Below are positions 35,467-48,835 of a DNA stretch of 64,000 nt, one piece after another. Made by a program: the position numbers and the translations under genes. This stretch comes from Pseudophaeomoniella oleicola (lineage: Eukaryota; Ascomycota; Eurotiomycetes; Phaeomoniellales; Phaeomoniellaceae), in contig QWDQ01000013.1 in the NCBI GenBank assembly GCA_003868215.1, positions 430,004-494,003 of the forward strand, given 5' to 3'. How positions within the stretch are numbered: position 1 is the stretch's first letter; every line of letters starts with the position of its first letter. The notes below the pieces were generated by a model. It made no database searches and had not been told where the DNA came from. It saw nothing but the letters and a program-made list of their open reading frames with translations.

Positions 35467-38400
35467 ATGGCGACGGGGTCGAGAAACATACTTCTGTTGC
35501 CTGCAGAAATCCAAGCGCATATACAGTCTTCCATAACAATCACAACATTGAACGACGTCGTCATCGAGCTTGTCAAAAACGCGTTGGATGCCGAGGCAAC
35601 TGTGATTAGAGTAGTGATTGATGGTACTAAGAATGCTTGTGAAATCGAGGACAATGGCTGTGGGATTCCGAAGGCCGATTTCGAGGAAGAAGGTGGGCTT
35701 GGACGACGGTTCCGTGAGTAAGCTCTGCCCCTGTACATTTCTTTTCGCTGATACGAGATAGACACCTCTAAGTTTGCCTCTCAGAAACCTGTTCATGGTA
35801 GTCAGGGCCAATTTCTCGCTTCTCTCGCAGCGCTTTCGTTGCTTTCTATTGTTTCTAAAACTGCGCATGAGCACGTAGAAAGCCGTCTCATTCTACATCG
35901 ATCGCGAACAATCCAGCGCCAGACACGCCATGCCGGAGCACAAGGAGTTCGAATACAAAACCAGGGCACCTTCGTCTCAGTGTACGATCTATTCGGCAAT
36001 CTGCCGGTTCGGACAAAGGAGAGAGCGCTCAGAGGCCAAAGCAGGGAGAAGCACATGAGAGATATCGAAAGTCTGCGTCAGCGCAGCCTAGCCCTTCTAC
36101 TAGCGTGGAGGTCACCTGTCAAACTGCAACTCTTTGACAAACAATCTGAGCAGAATATCAATCTTCGGCTCAAGTATCCAGAATTGCAAAGCAATAACAG
36201 ACGGCCGCGGGTCCTAGGGAGTTGTTTCAACGTTGGCACAGTCATTGCTCTCATTCGACAAGCATACAGTATATCTGCTATCGACGAGGAATCATGGGTT
36301 ACAATTTCTGCTCGTACATTGCGATTCCAGGCGAGAGCCGCACTTTGCCTCCAGCCAATGCCTAGTAAACATCTACAATTCATTTCGGTCGGCATCAAGC
36401 CTGTGGATCGGAGTGGCGTGCATAATATCCTTTTCGATGAAATCAATCGCATCTTTTCAAATTCGGCATTTGGTAGTCATGACTCGGAGCTGGACGTTGA
36501 CCGTCTAGATAGTAGTCGCAATCATACTGAAGAACAACATCAGGCTGTTAATTTCAGCAAAGGTCGGGTTCGAGAACAGGCCCGTAGTCCTGACCGCTTT
36601 CCGATGTTTTACATCCGCATAGATACTATATTTGAAGGCGAAGGGCATGACATTGAAGAGTTGAAACCTCATCAGGCCGACCGGGTTATCGAAGAAATAC
36701 TAGAAGTTCTAAGGCCATTGTTGTGGCAGTTCTTGGATCAGCATGGCTTCCAACCGGATAAACCACGCCGAAACCACCATCATGATCTACGCGTTCGAAA
36801 GAATCGAAGAGTTCAAGGGCAAGAGTCGGTACATGATGCCAGAACCGGGTTTGCTGTTCAAGGCTCGACGCAGTCGGATGGGGAGCCGGTCCCCCAGAAA
36901 ATTGCTCTTCGTCCAAACAAGCCTTCGAGGACGGCTTTTGCAGATTGGTCGCGGAGTAAGAGTAGCAGCAGAGAATGTTTGAATATGCTCGGATCTGTTC
37001 TACCTCAGCAGATAAGAAGCTGTGATAACTCGAGTAACGCCGAGGCATTGCAGAATGGCGAAAGTGATACTTTGACGGCGGAGCTCGTCACTTATGGCAA
37101 TGCGATAAGCCGAAGCCCTTCATCTAACAATGAACCTACATCGTCGGATGGCTTATCTAGGAACGGTGTCTTACCAGAAGCTGTATCAGATTTCGTAGCG
37201 TGTGACACCCACTCTGGTTGTCAACATTGTTCAGGGCTCCCGTTTGATGTCCATGGCTCTCGCCAAGCAGATGCACTCGACCAGTCAATTGCTTGGAAAG
37301 ACCCTTCCACAGGAGAGGTCGTTCGTATCAATGCCAGAACGGGCATGGTCTTTCGGGATGAGGAGCGAGGAGATGGCAAGTCCCAGTTGAAGCGACCTCG
37401 GTTCAGACACAGTCTTGCACGTCGTGGATCCGTGAGTAGCCCCAGAGAGGTTGCTATCAGTGAGTCTGATGGCAGCGGAAGTTCGTGGTTGAACGAAGTT
37501 CTTCAAGGATGGAAGAACCCTGTATTTGAGCAGGCGAAGGAAAGGATTCCTTCGATATTCAATGACTTTGCGGAAACGGGGCTTAATGATCGCTCTAATG
37601 CCGCCAGTGATCACAGGGTTTTGGAAGCGCAAGAGGTGCTCTCGCGACTGAGTAGGAAAGCTCTCGCAGCGGCAGATGTCATTGGTCAGGTCGACCGCAA
37701 GTTCATACTCGTTTCTATGTCGCCAGACGAGCAAACAGAAGCGTCCATATGTCCTGCTGTGAAGATTATCGTCCTCATTGACCAACACGCCGCAGACGAA
37801 CGATGTCGTGTGGAGCAACTCCTTGAAGAACTTTGCGATCCATCACGCTCTGACAACGTGGAAGAATGGAAGCCCATTGGATTTGAGATCACAGAAGAAG
37901 AGGCGAGTTTGTTTGAAAGAGACAGTCAGCACTTTGCTTCTTGGAACATCAAGTACAAGATCAAGCAGACGAAGGCTAAAGCGATACCAGCTGCTTCCAG
38001 ACCATCTTCATCTGCGTCAAGAAACTCGATTACAGATACTTCTCGGGCTTTATTACTCGTCGAGACTCTCCCCTCGATAATCTCAGAGCGATGCCGCACA
38101 GATCCAAAAGTCCTAATTGACATGCTACGGACAGAAGTCTGGGCGAGAACAGAGAACTCCTTCCATACGCCTCTTACTCAACCTCAATCCCAGACAAATG
38201 CCACCCAGGACTCTTTTCCAATTTGGCTGCACCGCCTCTCCTCCATCCCGCGCTCCCTTCTTGACCTGATAAACTCTCGAGCCTGCCGATCAGCCATCAT
38301 GTTCAACGACGAGCTGACGCGCGAAGAGTGCCAGCAGCTCGTGCGCAGATTGGCACGCTGCAAATTCCCCTTCGTCTGCGCCCACGGCCGGAAGAGTTGC

Positions 38401-38616
38401 GTCCCTATCCTGTCGTTGGCGGCGGCGGCCGGATCATCATCCGGTGGAGCCCGGGGGGCTTTGAATGGCGAGGGCCGCCGTAGTGATGATGGCATGGCTA
38501 CCACGGGGTTTCTGAGCGGCGGCGGTGGCGATCGCGTAGAACACGATGAAGGTACTGAGGATGGAGGCGCTTGGACGAAGTGGATGGACGGGAGAAAGCA
38601 AGGTGGTGTTGAATGA
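35467..38616 (+). CDS. MLH3: DNA mismatch repair / meiotic endonuclease MutL homologue MLH3
   Basis: Exons at 35467-35713 and 35762-38616 (48-bp intron, GTGAGT..GATAG) give 1033 residues. The N-terminal GHKL ATPase has ITITTLNDVVIELVKNALDA with the catalytic Glu and the Asn for Mg2+, and EDNGCGIPKADF. The usual GFRGEAL lid motif reads GSQGQFL here. The C-terminal domain carries the metal-binding endonuclease motif DQHAADERCRVE (from residue 756), then ACRSAIMFNDEL and CAHGRKSCVPIL near the end. A long disordered linker lies between. Mlh3 pairs with Mlh1 to process meiotic crossovers and some mismatches. The C-terminal ~60 residues after VPIL form an odd Gly-rich acidic tail. PMS1/PMS2 is less likely given the ITITTLNDVV start. 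Confidence 0.9.
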
Positions 38617-38778
38617 TTGATGAAGTTTGGGCGATGGATCTCTCTTATCCAGACTATCATCTATATGCACGCTCATGTATGTACATATTTACAAACCAGG
38701 GGGTATATATATATATACACTAAGATAATCACCGAACAGAGTAAATTTCATTCATCTAGAAATCTCCCTCCCGTGTCT

Positions 38779-38820
<42 letters not shown>

Positions 38821-39655
38821 CATATATTCCAACCCAAACCTTCAAACCTGATCTGATCTAATCTAATTTTACCTTGTTTCTTGGAAAGGCAAGGAAGGAA
38901 AAAGAGAGAAGAAGGAGAAGCTGAGATGCCACAAAACGGACGATTGATTCAATATGTATATAGGAGTAATGTCAACGAATGACAGCGATATCACGTGTCG
39001 AATAATAGATGATTCAGTTTTGATCATATAGTGTAATCGTTTGAATTCTCCGTCTCGTTCAATATACTGTATACAACGCAGAAGAAGACAGAAGACAATG
39101 TCAAAGCAATATAGAAGAACAAAATATAATGCCGACAATTCCCCAGGCATTTTCTGTCCTGTAATTGTTCCCTTTAAGCAGTCTCCTCGGCCCTTCACCT
39201 TTTGGATCAAAAGATATAATACAAAGTCAAAAGAAGTAATAACATAATTTTCGCTGTGAAAACCCGCGATCTTTGGAGGATACATGTGAACACCAGCTAG
39301 CTGATCTCCTGATTTTGATGGGACCAGACGCGCTGATGAAATCAATATCTCTGATCCAGTATGAAAGATGATGTGACAGGAAACTTCTGTTACTACATTG
39401 AAATTAACAAGTAAGGAAAGGCAAACGTCATCCGACCGGGGTATAGATCATAAAGTAATTTGGAAAACGAAACATGCGAAGTCGTTAAAATGCCCAGTCA
39501 TAAAGAGGTCCCATCCGCTTTTGATGTGCCCTTTCCCAATCGAAGAGACGCCGGATCCTCCGGTGCGACGTCAAAGGTTATAAACTCGCTTATCGAACAT
39601 AAATAGAAAAGAAAGTAGGGGAACAAAAAGGATGGTTGATAAATCAAGTAACAAG
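38617..39655. other. Convergent 3' region with CT microsatellite
   Basis: This 1.04-kb stretch lies between converging MLH3 and RasGEF genes. It is AT-rich with a (TA) run near 38705-38717 and a long (CT) run. I see no gene in it. Confidence 0.55.
38782..38819. repeat. (CT)n dinucleotide microsatellite
   Basis: About 19 uninterrupted CT units lie in the shared 3' flank of MLH3 and the RasGEF gene. Confidence 0.95.
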
Positions 39656-42600
39656 TCATTTGTCTTTCGTGATATGACTCCAGTTCAAGAAGTCGAACTT
39701 GTCTTTCTGTGGTGGTTGCTGTCCAGGTAGTGGAGATGCGCGCCTAGCTGGCATCTCTTTCGGCTCCAACACGAGGGATCGGCGATAGAAGTTCTGGAAG
39801 CTCTTGTCACCGGTGGAACGGACGCGGATGAGTTGATCCTGCATCCATGTTTGGAGCTCTGGGACCTCCGCTAGCCGATATGGAACCTGAAATCTTTGAA
39901 GGTCACTGATGATTTTTGCCGTCTTGATATGCTTATCGAAGTTGATGATAGAAATAGCGCCGTCGGACATTTGTAGCTTCCTAGTCCCCGGATTACCGTG
40001 ATCAACAAATGTCAAGTCGGTAAGGTACATGCCAACAAATGGAAGACATGGAGGCATCAGGTTCTGGAGGCGGTGTCGTAGGCTAGTATGGTTTTTTGAA
40101 ACGTCAACAACACCACCAAGATTTTCGAGCAACGAACGATTCTTGGGAGACACAATCTCCCATGTTCGCTTCATTCTTGTGATAGTCGAATTGGTCAAGG
40201 CGCAGTAGATAGCCATTAATGAATCGTAATTGTTGAGTTCCAAACACTTGTTGGCAACCTTGATCCACTGTTTGACGACCGCTGCTCGCTTCTTGGCATC
40301 ATCTTGCTGAAGAATACAATCAGCGACAAAGCTGGCCAGATCCGTAGATAACGTCGACATCGCCCTGACATTGACCGCCAATGACCCTGATTGTTTTGTC
40401 CATTCTGTGGCGAGAAGCTCCTCGGGAAGAATCGAGCAGAATATTTGAGACTCTTTGATTGTGAGCTGTCGAGCCACTTCCAGCGGATCAAAGTCGAGTA
40501 TGCTGATGGAAGTGCCGGTCTCCTTCCAATGCTTGAGGGCTGCGAGCTGACTCTTCGAAATGATTGATGCTGGAACAGGAGCATCAGGATTGATATATTG
40601 GGCAATGGCAGTGTTGGTTTTGCCAACTGAGGACATCAAACGTGGCATAGCTGAACCGTGAGCAGAGGAAACCTTCTCTGCCAGCTCGAGAAGCCTCCTG
40701 CCAGCAGCGGGTAAGACTGGGATAAGGGAGGACCTTGTAAAGCCCTGGATGAATGGCATGGCGACGTTGTCGCAGTCATGTCTCCAATGACCCTCGAGCC
40801 AGCCTTTCAGACTGTTGTAGACCCGCAAGCGAACAGGACCGGCGATGCTAGGAGCTTCCCCGACGCATTCGAACCGATCAGCGAGTGCATGGGCAAATTC
40901 GAGAGGGGTTGCGAATAGCCTGAATGTTAGATAGAATGTTGAGACGAATTCCGAATCCGGTGTCGAATCATAGGCTGTAAGTTTTTCGATCAAAGCTCGC
41001 AAACTTCCACCTACAACCCTTCCATCCTTGGTGCAGAGCTCATGAGCAAATGTTGTCTCGAGCATCTTCGCTTCAGTCTCTTCCGTGTCATCGCCTGCAG
41101 TTGTATGGCTGCCAGAGAATCTTTCAGCTAAGGCTTCTTGAACTAAGGTATGGTCGACCGAAGTTGCAACAGTTGAAGGAATTGAGCGGTGGCTTAGTTC
41201 CGAGTCTCTTGCGCTGCTAACGAAGGTACTGTGGCTTCCGGTGCTTGTGACGGCTCGGGCCTCAATTCTGGGTTCCGGGATGCCCATGTTCTGCTCTCGC
41301 GACGATTGTCGGGAGTGGACCACTTGCACTTGTATTTCAGGCTTCGGTGGTGGTGTGGGAGGAAGCCCATCACTATCGAAGGAAGCTGCTGTGGTTGGCG
41401 TGTCTGCAGCAGCCCCTGACGAGGCGGTATAGGGACCGGAGAGGTGTGAAGTTGGAGTGAAGCTACTCTGCAGCGGACTCGATGGCATGCGGTCGATCTG
41501 TGGAATGACTAATCGTGGTGCACTTGGCCGTCTCGTTGCTTGCCTCAAGGACTCGTCATAGTCGGCTGCAGATTTCTTTACCTGATCGTGCCGTCTAGTG
41601 CCTGGTTTACGCGGGGATTCCGGGAGTTCAAGCTCGAAATCACCTATCTCTTCCAAGACATGCCTCGTGTGGGCAACGCATTCGCCAGCAGCCCTCACGC
41701 AGGCTGTAGCAGCATCCACAAGTCGCTTGCCATCTTCAGGCATGAAGATTAACTCGCCGTCTGCCGAATTGAGGGGCCGGAAAGCGTCTTGAGCAGCACG
41801 TGCAAGATCTGTAATCTTGTCTACCATAGCTTCTTTCGCGCGGCGGAGAATCTCGTTTCGACGTCCATCCCGTTTCATTACCGCTTCGATAAGAGTCATC
41901 AGATGCCGACAGGCTTTGACCGCCTTTTGAGTTGTTACCAGCAGTTCGCTCGATGATCTGGACTGCAGATGCAACCCGATAAAGGATCCGAGCACACTTA
42001 GGAACCCATCATAGCTTGTCCCAAGACGAGTCGATACGAGCGTTGGATTCTTCTTGTCAACACTCTTGCTGTTGTACGAGACACGGTGAGTAAGTGACGT
42101 TCGAACACGTCGCGTGGGGGTTTTGGGTGCATGTGTGGTTGAGACAGGTATCGAACCGACAGCTTCAGGGATATCTGAGGTAGCAATGCCAACACCGTTG
42201 ATCAGCTCCACGGGAAGAGGCTTGACGTTAGGTAAGTCTCCAGCGATACTGGAGTTATCACGAGCGACCGGTTGTCTTACTAAATTGATGGATGGGCTCG
42301 TCTCAGCCGGGGGAGTTAGTGGCACATCGGCCGCAGCGGCTGCCATTACAAAGGCTCCAGCAACGGTCAGTCTCTCGGTCGATTTCGAGACCTCGTCCCA
42401 TATATCAAGAAAAACAACACCGCGAGTGACAATCTTGAATGCTTTGAGCAGCATCTCATCAAGCAGCTCCTCAATGCCATCATCGCTCGCAAGACTGTTC
42501 GCGATATCCTGTAGACGTTTCGCAATTTTGACGAGAGACGAAAGGTCAGATAATAATGCCTTCCGCACGCGTCGCAAATTGTCATGACTCCTGACCAAGA

Positions 42601-43218
42601 CTGTATCCCGAGTAAGACACTTCGATTTTTCCTGCCATCATCAGCCACCTGGCAAGACTCGAGACATTACCAACTTACCAGAAGGAAGCGGACACCTGCT
42701 ATCAAGCCACGCATGTAGTCCTGGCTTCTGAAGACGTCGAGTGTCGTCATACTTGCACTTCGAATAACATCCCAAAAATCTGTCAACGCCTTGAGGAGGT
42801 GTCGCATTTGTGTTGGATCGTAAGGTTCGCAATAGTTGGTCGGGAGCCATCCTCGATCTCCTGTTTCCAGAAGAGTTCCATCCGCCCAGCCATTGGTATG
42901 TACGGAATGGATTAAGATCACATCGCCCTGGTTCAGTGGCAATGTCACCGTCGAGGAAGATACATTGCTAGCTGGCTGAAAATGATAGAATGCTCGTAGA
43001 TAGTTGTGAAATACTGGTGACGAAGACTGATCTTGATCAGCCATGTTCTCTAGAGAACCACGAGGAGTCAACGGAGGCGTAATCTGCTGTCGCGCAAACC
43101 CGGAAGGTTCAGTTGTTATCGACTGAATTGAACCCTCCGCGCTGGTAATGAACCCATTGGACGTCTTCTTGATGGTGAGAGGCGCGATATAGACGCTATC
43201 TATGGACTCGGGATCCAT
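39656..43218 (-). CDS. Cdc25-type Ras guanine nucleotide exchange factor
   Basis: Exons at 42679-43218 and 39656-42631 (intron 47 bp, GTAAGT..GGCAG) give 1171 residues. An N-terminal SH3 domain lies at about residues 65-125 (AFYHFQPASNVSSSTVTLPL, GDRGWLPTNYCEPYD). A long helical and disordered middle follows. The RasGEF N-terminal domain is seen at LIEKLTAYDSTPDSEFVSTF and YLTFRLFATPLEF. The catalytic RasGEF domain covers ILDFDPLEVARQLTIKE, NYDSLMAIYCALTNSTITRM, LPFVGMYLTDLTF and INFDKHIKTAKII near the C-terminus. It exchanges GDP for GTP on Ras at the plasma membrane, feeding cAMP and growth signalling. The order SH3, RasGEF_N, RasGEF matches yeast Cdc25. The upstream region is unusually long. 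Confidence 0.93.
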
Positions 43219-44753
43219 GTCAACGTTCGCACTTCAAGTCGTCTTCTGGGACAGCATTGAGTGTGACAAGAGGACCATCGCGAGTTCTGGACACAACATC
43301 AGCAGCTGCGACCGCAGAGCGAGGTGAGCGTCGATGTTTTGAGCCTTGGGAGGCGGGGGAATGTGCGACTCCAAACACGGATGTAAGGAATGTGGACTGT
43401 GAGGCAGGGATGGGCACAAACCGGGAACACAGAAGAGACGTGTTATGTCACGCTCGATCGGCCAACGTCGTCGACTTAGCTTCCAGATTTACCTCTTTTA
43501 AGGCTGAGGAATGTCAACTGTTGACTTCGCTGTTGTGAAGTTCAATTCAGTTCCTGTACTTCGCTTCGCCGAAAGTACACTTCTTTATCGCTCTATCTGT
43601 TGGCTTGAGTTCGTAAGAAAACACAATCGGCCGTACTTGAACAATCTCTTGATACGATCCCTGTTGGTCGTGGTAAGGGATGTAAGGGTTGCGGTTGGTC
43701 GTCGATAATGGAAGTCGGCGCTGTGATGCAAGGGCACGCTTGTTTGCCCGGAATGGAAGTCGCGATCGTCCTTGAAATGTAGGGTAGATCCGCAGAAACG
43801 AGACTTGTCAGCTGGAAAGAGAGCACTGTTCGTCTTCTCGTCGCCTGTAGATTCCTTTTCAGCAGGAGGGTTGTTTGCTCCTCGTGGTGAATGCGCCGTG
43901 CAGCTAATCAATCATGTACGATATGATCAATTGAGATGTGACGAAGCTGGTGATGTATTGACGATATCACCACACACAAGTACAGCAATAAGACAAGATC
44001 AATTCAGTAACAAGATCGCGAGTACAACAACGATAGCAATGATGAAGTCGATTACAAGAAGAAGAAGAGAGACTGTTCTGTAGTGTACGTGAAAGATTTA
44101 CCTCGACCCGCAAGAAGAAGAGTGCGTCTTCGGGGGGATCCAGCGATCGTGGTTGATAAAAGGTGGTACATGTGCTTGGACTTGTGCTTGTGCCTGTGCT
44201 CTGCAGGGGTGGGTAGCGAGGCTCGCGAGATACCATCGTACCGTAGTAGTAGTACTATTGTACATCAATTATACTGTAGCTAAGGTACTGTACTACGTAC
44301 GTAGTGACTTGCTGGGGAGGTTCGCTTAGGTTAAGTTCGGTTTGGGGTTAGGTTAGGATGGGAAGGTTATGGAGGGTAGGTAGATTTAGGGCCCCGAGGC
44401 CCCTAGGGTAGGTAGCTCGGTAGGTACCTTATGGAGCAAGGGTTCCCGGAAGCTACAGAAGGTAAAGGGCTAGAGGGTCAAGACAAGGGTTAGGATCAGG
44501 ATAAGGGTTTAAGGGTTGAAGAATGCCCTAAGGGTAGGTAACCATACCTACCTAGGTACCTTAATCACATTACCAATAATTGGCTAATCATACTTAGCTT
44601 GGCACTGGTCGTTGGTTAAAAGAAGACCTATTACCTACTAGAGGTCGTTCGAGTGCAGGAACTGTCCGCGGAAATAAAATGATGGAGAAGTCCTAACTCT
44701 ACTGCAACCATGGATCGTGGATCATCAACATCACACGTAATTACCTAGTACTA

Positions 44754-44765
44754 TACTACGTAGTA
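44754..44765. repeat. TACTACGTAGTA palindrome, copy 2
   Basis: This is an exact copy in the gene-poor region between the RasGEF and Med5 genes. Confidence 0.85.
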
Positions 44766-45214
44766 ATTGTCACGGCCAGGCAGAGTAGTGTTGATGCCGG
44801 ACACGATACCTGGCGAACTGGGTCGGAGCAAAGGAGGATCCAAAACGTGGTCGACATCAGACCTGCTCAACCTCCCTTGTCCTCTTTACTAATTACCATA
44901 GTTGCGCCAGATCACCCCCTCTAGAGATAAGATGATTTTCCTAGCCTGAGGTTTTGCGTTTGGCAACAAGGGAAGAGACGAACAAGAAAATAAAAACCAA
45001 ATTGCCCTGGCTTGCCTTCTCAATGTGCCATGCGAGTGTCTCGGGTCAGTGATGAGGGGTGGAAAGGTGGAAAGGTGGGAAGGTGGAAATGTGGACAGGC
45101 TAAGGTTGGGCTTCCGGGAGCATCTAGCATGGACAAGGGTAACGGAAGGGGATGCTTTAGTGTAAAAGCTTCTTCACGGTCTTGAGCCCCTTTGCCCTTG
45201 GGCCTCTCACCTAC

Positions 45215-45236
45215 TACTACGTAGTACTACGTAGTA
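45215..45236. repeat. Overlapping TACTACGTAGTA palindromes
   Basis: Two copies of the 12-bp palindrome overlap by 2 bp to form one perfect 22-bp palindrome, followed directly by a partial TACGTACTACG copy. Confidence 0.9.
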
Positions 45237-46721
45237 CGTACTACGACAGTGGATCGGTATCATGGCAAGCTTGACCTAAAGGCCATTTGAGGGAAAATAC
45301 CGGCAATGGGGGTCTCCGAGCTCCTGTTGGAAGCCATGAACCCGTGCAACATCGTCGATGTCAAGGTCAGCTATAGCGAATACGGGTCACAAACTATGGG
45401 CGTCAACTGTGATCCATCGGTCGCTTCTTCGCGTCTACATTACAGTACCAGGTAGGGAGAAAAATTGATTGACACTCGGGGAATCATAGCGACACTCCCG
45501 TTGTTGAGAAACGGCGCACTAACTAGACGCGTACAGGATATTAACTTGTATTGCGCCACAAAGGCATGGCCTGCTTGCTCGTGCTGCTATCTATTGCGAG
45601 CATAACATAATACCGCATGGTACAAATATCCGCCGTCGATTAAGTGACTGAATCCAACTTGCTGCAAGACCCCAGAGCGAGTGTCTTCGCCAACTGTCCA
45701 GCTACGACAACCACAGTACAATGATACATTTGTATGAGGAAAACGGAGAAGAAAGTGACTAGGCTGTCCAAGGCAATCAATCGATTCGCAGATCCATGCT
45801 GTTCTTGTAAATTGTAGCGACATGATCATCAGGAACGCCCAGACAGGACACTTGCCTCACTTGCGATAGCTCTCGAATATGTGCGTCTACTACGGTAGGG
45901 TTCCCAGAGTGGTGCGAGCCACCATCCTTTTTGAGGAAGGCTCAAACACCAGCTCGCTCAGGTACACGCAAACGTCGAGGACGTCCAACATCCATCACAC
46001 CGGTCGGCAATGGATCGTGACAAGTCTGCATCCACTTTGAGCCTTTAAAATCCCGACAGTGATGGACTTGGTGGGACTGCTCGATCGTACTACTGTATGG
46101 ACATAGTACAGCGAGATGAGAGCTCCGCCGTTGCATTGCTTCGTGCCAGTTCCCTGGATCCGGGTACGATAGTATGAGAGTGCCATCACCAGTTGGCATC
46201 TAACCCATCCTTCGGGCGTCGGTGATCAACATGTCCTCAATTGGGAAATTACACGATGCATTGGGATTCATAGTATGTCATTTCGCGTTACCCGACGGTG
46301 CATGAAGATGCGAGTGTTTGCGCACCACCCATCACACACGCATCTGCATGTAGGAAGGAAAAAGCATGCAGCAGCTCATCCACACGGCAACCAAAAATTG
46401 ATCATCTAAATAATGGGACGCTACAGTATGCAGCCCTCATCACATATCGGCCGCACTCGAGAGCCTTACACCTACATACTATGGTACTTGAGCAGGGGGC
46501 TAGAACACCTATCTATGTATGCATTTCCGAATCTGCGAAGGATCCTCGAATTTATTACCAGACATATACCCATCTTGTGATGGTCTGGAGCCTCGTAAAT
46601 ATATATCCCTTCTGAAGGTACTCGGAGACTTTCATCCAGATGCCGATCACGATATGTCGACGACTACTATATACAGTAAGTTGATGCTAAGTTCAAGACC
46701 TCAAGTCGATAGCAAGTGCCA

Positions 46722-46755
46722 CTGCCACTGTCACTGTCACTGCCAGTGCCCCAGG
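46722..46755. repeat. Imperfect CACTGY hexamer tandem
   Basis: About five consecutive copies of CACTGC/CACTGT lie in non-coding DNA. Confidence 0.8.
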
Positions 46756-48430
46756 GCGACAATCTGTCCAGAGTCCCTGCGTAAGTTTCCACCCACCCAC
46801 CGATTTTCTGGAGCAGTGCTTTGATAAAGCAATAGTGGCCTCAAATTATCTCGTGCGCCGAAAATCTGAAACCCGCAGGCTTCCGCTGCCCTTCGGCTGT
46901 CTCACCAGAAGAAGGTTCCGTGCATGGTATTTGACATCACTTTGCTGGAAAAGAGAGAACTCTCCGCTCCTTGAAGATGTTTCATTATTTGCGACCTCGT
47001 CGAGTCACCATAATGAACTGAGAGATACCTATTATTGCAGTACACCAAAAGCTTGGTGCGACGCTTGAACGTTAACCTGTCAACGGTGATAACGATTCCA
47101 TATTTTCTGCCTGCTCCAAACCGTTAACCACCGTTTACCAAGGATTCACTGTGTCAGTCTACAACTAGTACGGAGTACTGGACCTGAAATTATGATCAGC
47201 GTCTGTACCCCTGCCCTAAGCGCTATTATGTTATTGCTAGTCCAAGGGAGATGACAGCGCGAGAGCCATGAGAAAATGACTTTCGGCTGTTTCCTACTAG
47301 TGAGGTACGTATGTTCTGACAACTCTCGTTAGACTTAGCTCGATCCTGAGCCAAGGCAAGATCAATGCAAGCTTCATTGCCTCATGATCTCCAAGGTACC
47401 CTCTACATATATTACCGACAAATTAATTGGGTATGGGTTGCTAATATGCCGTTCCCCCGCCAGATGTCAATCACATACCTCCTCAACTGAAGCGTCGAAA
47501 CGGTCATGACCACATCTTAACACCACGTCTTAAGAAGAAGGACGCAATGACGAGTTCTCTTTCCAAATACTTTACCCCGTAGTTACCTGATCTACCTTGT
47601 ATGCGTGGCCCCCCAACACGAGACACTTCCAGGCCCGATACCTCCAATAGTCATAGCTCCAAGTAAGTGGCTCTAGACAACCAAAAAGCAAAGCACGTCA
47701 TCCTCTATCAAAGTCCTCTCAGCCTCATCCTCTCCAATCACCTTATCATAAGAACGGTGCCCGAATGACGACGACGACGACGATGATGAGAGGTGGAGCA
47801 AGCCAGACCAACGAACCGCGCGCGTGTCTCGGCGTCTCAGCGTGTCAAGTGAGTCTGTCTGTCTGTCTGTCAATCCAAAAACTTGGCTTTTGTTGTTGAG
47901 CAGATCTTGATACTCAAATATCCCTAGCAAGAAGGAAATCTTATCTGTTTGGGCTAAATGAATGAATGATCGTTTTCAAAAGACGTCAGTATGTAGGTAC
48001 CATATTGTTGTTTAGCAAAAATATAATCTTTGCTGGTATCTGAGTGAGGTATCTAGGTACCTAATTACATGCCTTATCAAGTCTACATACCTAATAAAAT
48101 AATAAGTCAATAATCATAACTCCTCCAGAAACAAAACCCATCCATCTCTTCTCCTTTTGTGCAAATGAGATAATTAGTTCCTTCAAAGTCAGCTAATTAG
48201 TTGCTCACGCCCATACTCATACTCAGGCTCACAGTTGTAGAAGAAAAGGGTTGCCTACAATTACTATCGGTTTTCATGACTTTGTCATATGATAATTAGT
48301 AATTTATCATTCATTTTGAAAGAAAAAGATCCTGAAAGGGGGTTTTTTTTTTTGGTTTTGGAGATGGAGAAGGAGATCTGATCTGATCTTGGAGAGGAGG
48401 GGTAGGTAGGGTACGGTAGGTGATCATATA

Positions 48431-48451
48431 AAATATATATATATATATATA
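48431..48451. repeat. (AT)n microsatellite
   Basis: About ten AT units lie in the 3' flank of the Med5 gene. Confidence 0.85.
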
Positions 48452-48835
48452 TTCTTTTGATATTTAATTATTACAGCATACATAATAGTACTTTATGGAC
48501 TTCACCTCGCTTCAATAAAATTCATCATGAGATCGCTCCTCTTCACGATAGACAAGTTATTACATTACCATTTCTTCTTTGTACTGGGTATAGAATGAAA
48601 ACTGCGAAATTCGGCTCGAGAAGGGGTAGTAGAAGTCAATGTGTGGAATCAATTCGGTTTGCTTCACAGCGATGTAGCCTAATACCTAATTACATGAGTA
48701 CATAAGAAGTGCCTTCTCTCCTCCATTTCCCAATTCGTTGTCTTCTGACTCGACGATTGGTGTGCTTCCTTCTCTTCATTTTTCGTTTTCAATTCAAACA
48801 AAATATCTCCTATATCGTGTTGATATCGGAGTACA

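Larger units (their letters stand above)
43219..48835. other. Gene-poor 5.6-kb region rich in palindromes and short repeats
   Basis: This region lies between the 5' end of the RasGEF gene and the 3' end of Med5. No open frame shows a domain or splice-consistent extension. It contains three exact TACTACGTAGTA copies (44754, and two overlapping from 45215), a 14-bp palindrome at 44292-44305, many TACCTAGGTACC-like words (e.g. near 44560 and 48050), a purine-rich GGTGGAAA tandem at 45059-45095, an imperfect CACTGY hexamer run near 46722-46755, GAC/GAT triplets near 47768-47788 and an (AT) run near 48431-48451. A long regulatory leader for the RasGEF gene is possible; I see no transposon ends. 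Confidence 0.55.

Noticed and set aside
44325-44365. TTAGG-like words suggesting telomere repeat
   Set aside because: There are only a few irregular copies (GGTTAGGTTAGG) inside a purine-rich tract, with no array.
45215-45247. CRISPR-like or mobile-element terminal repeat
   Set aside because: The overlapping palindromes have no spacers, no flanking target duplication and no nearby transposase-like frame.
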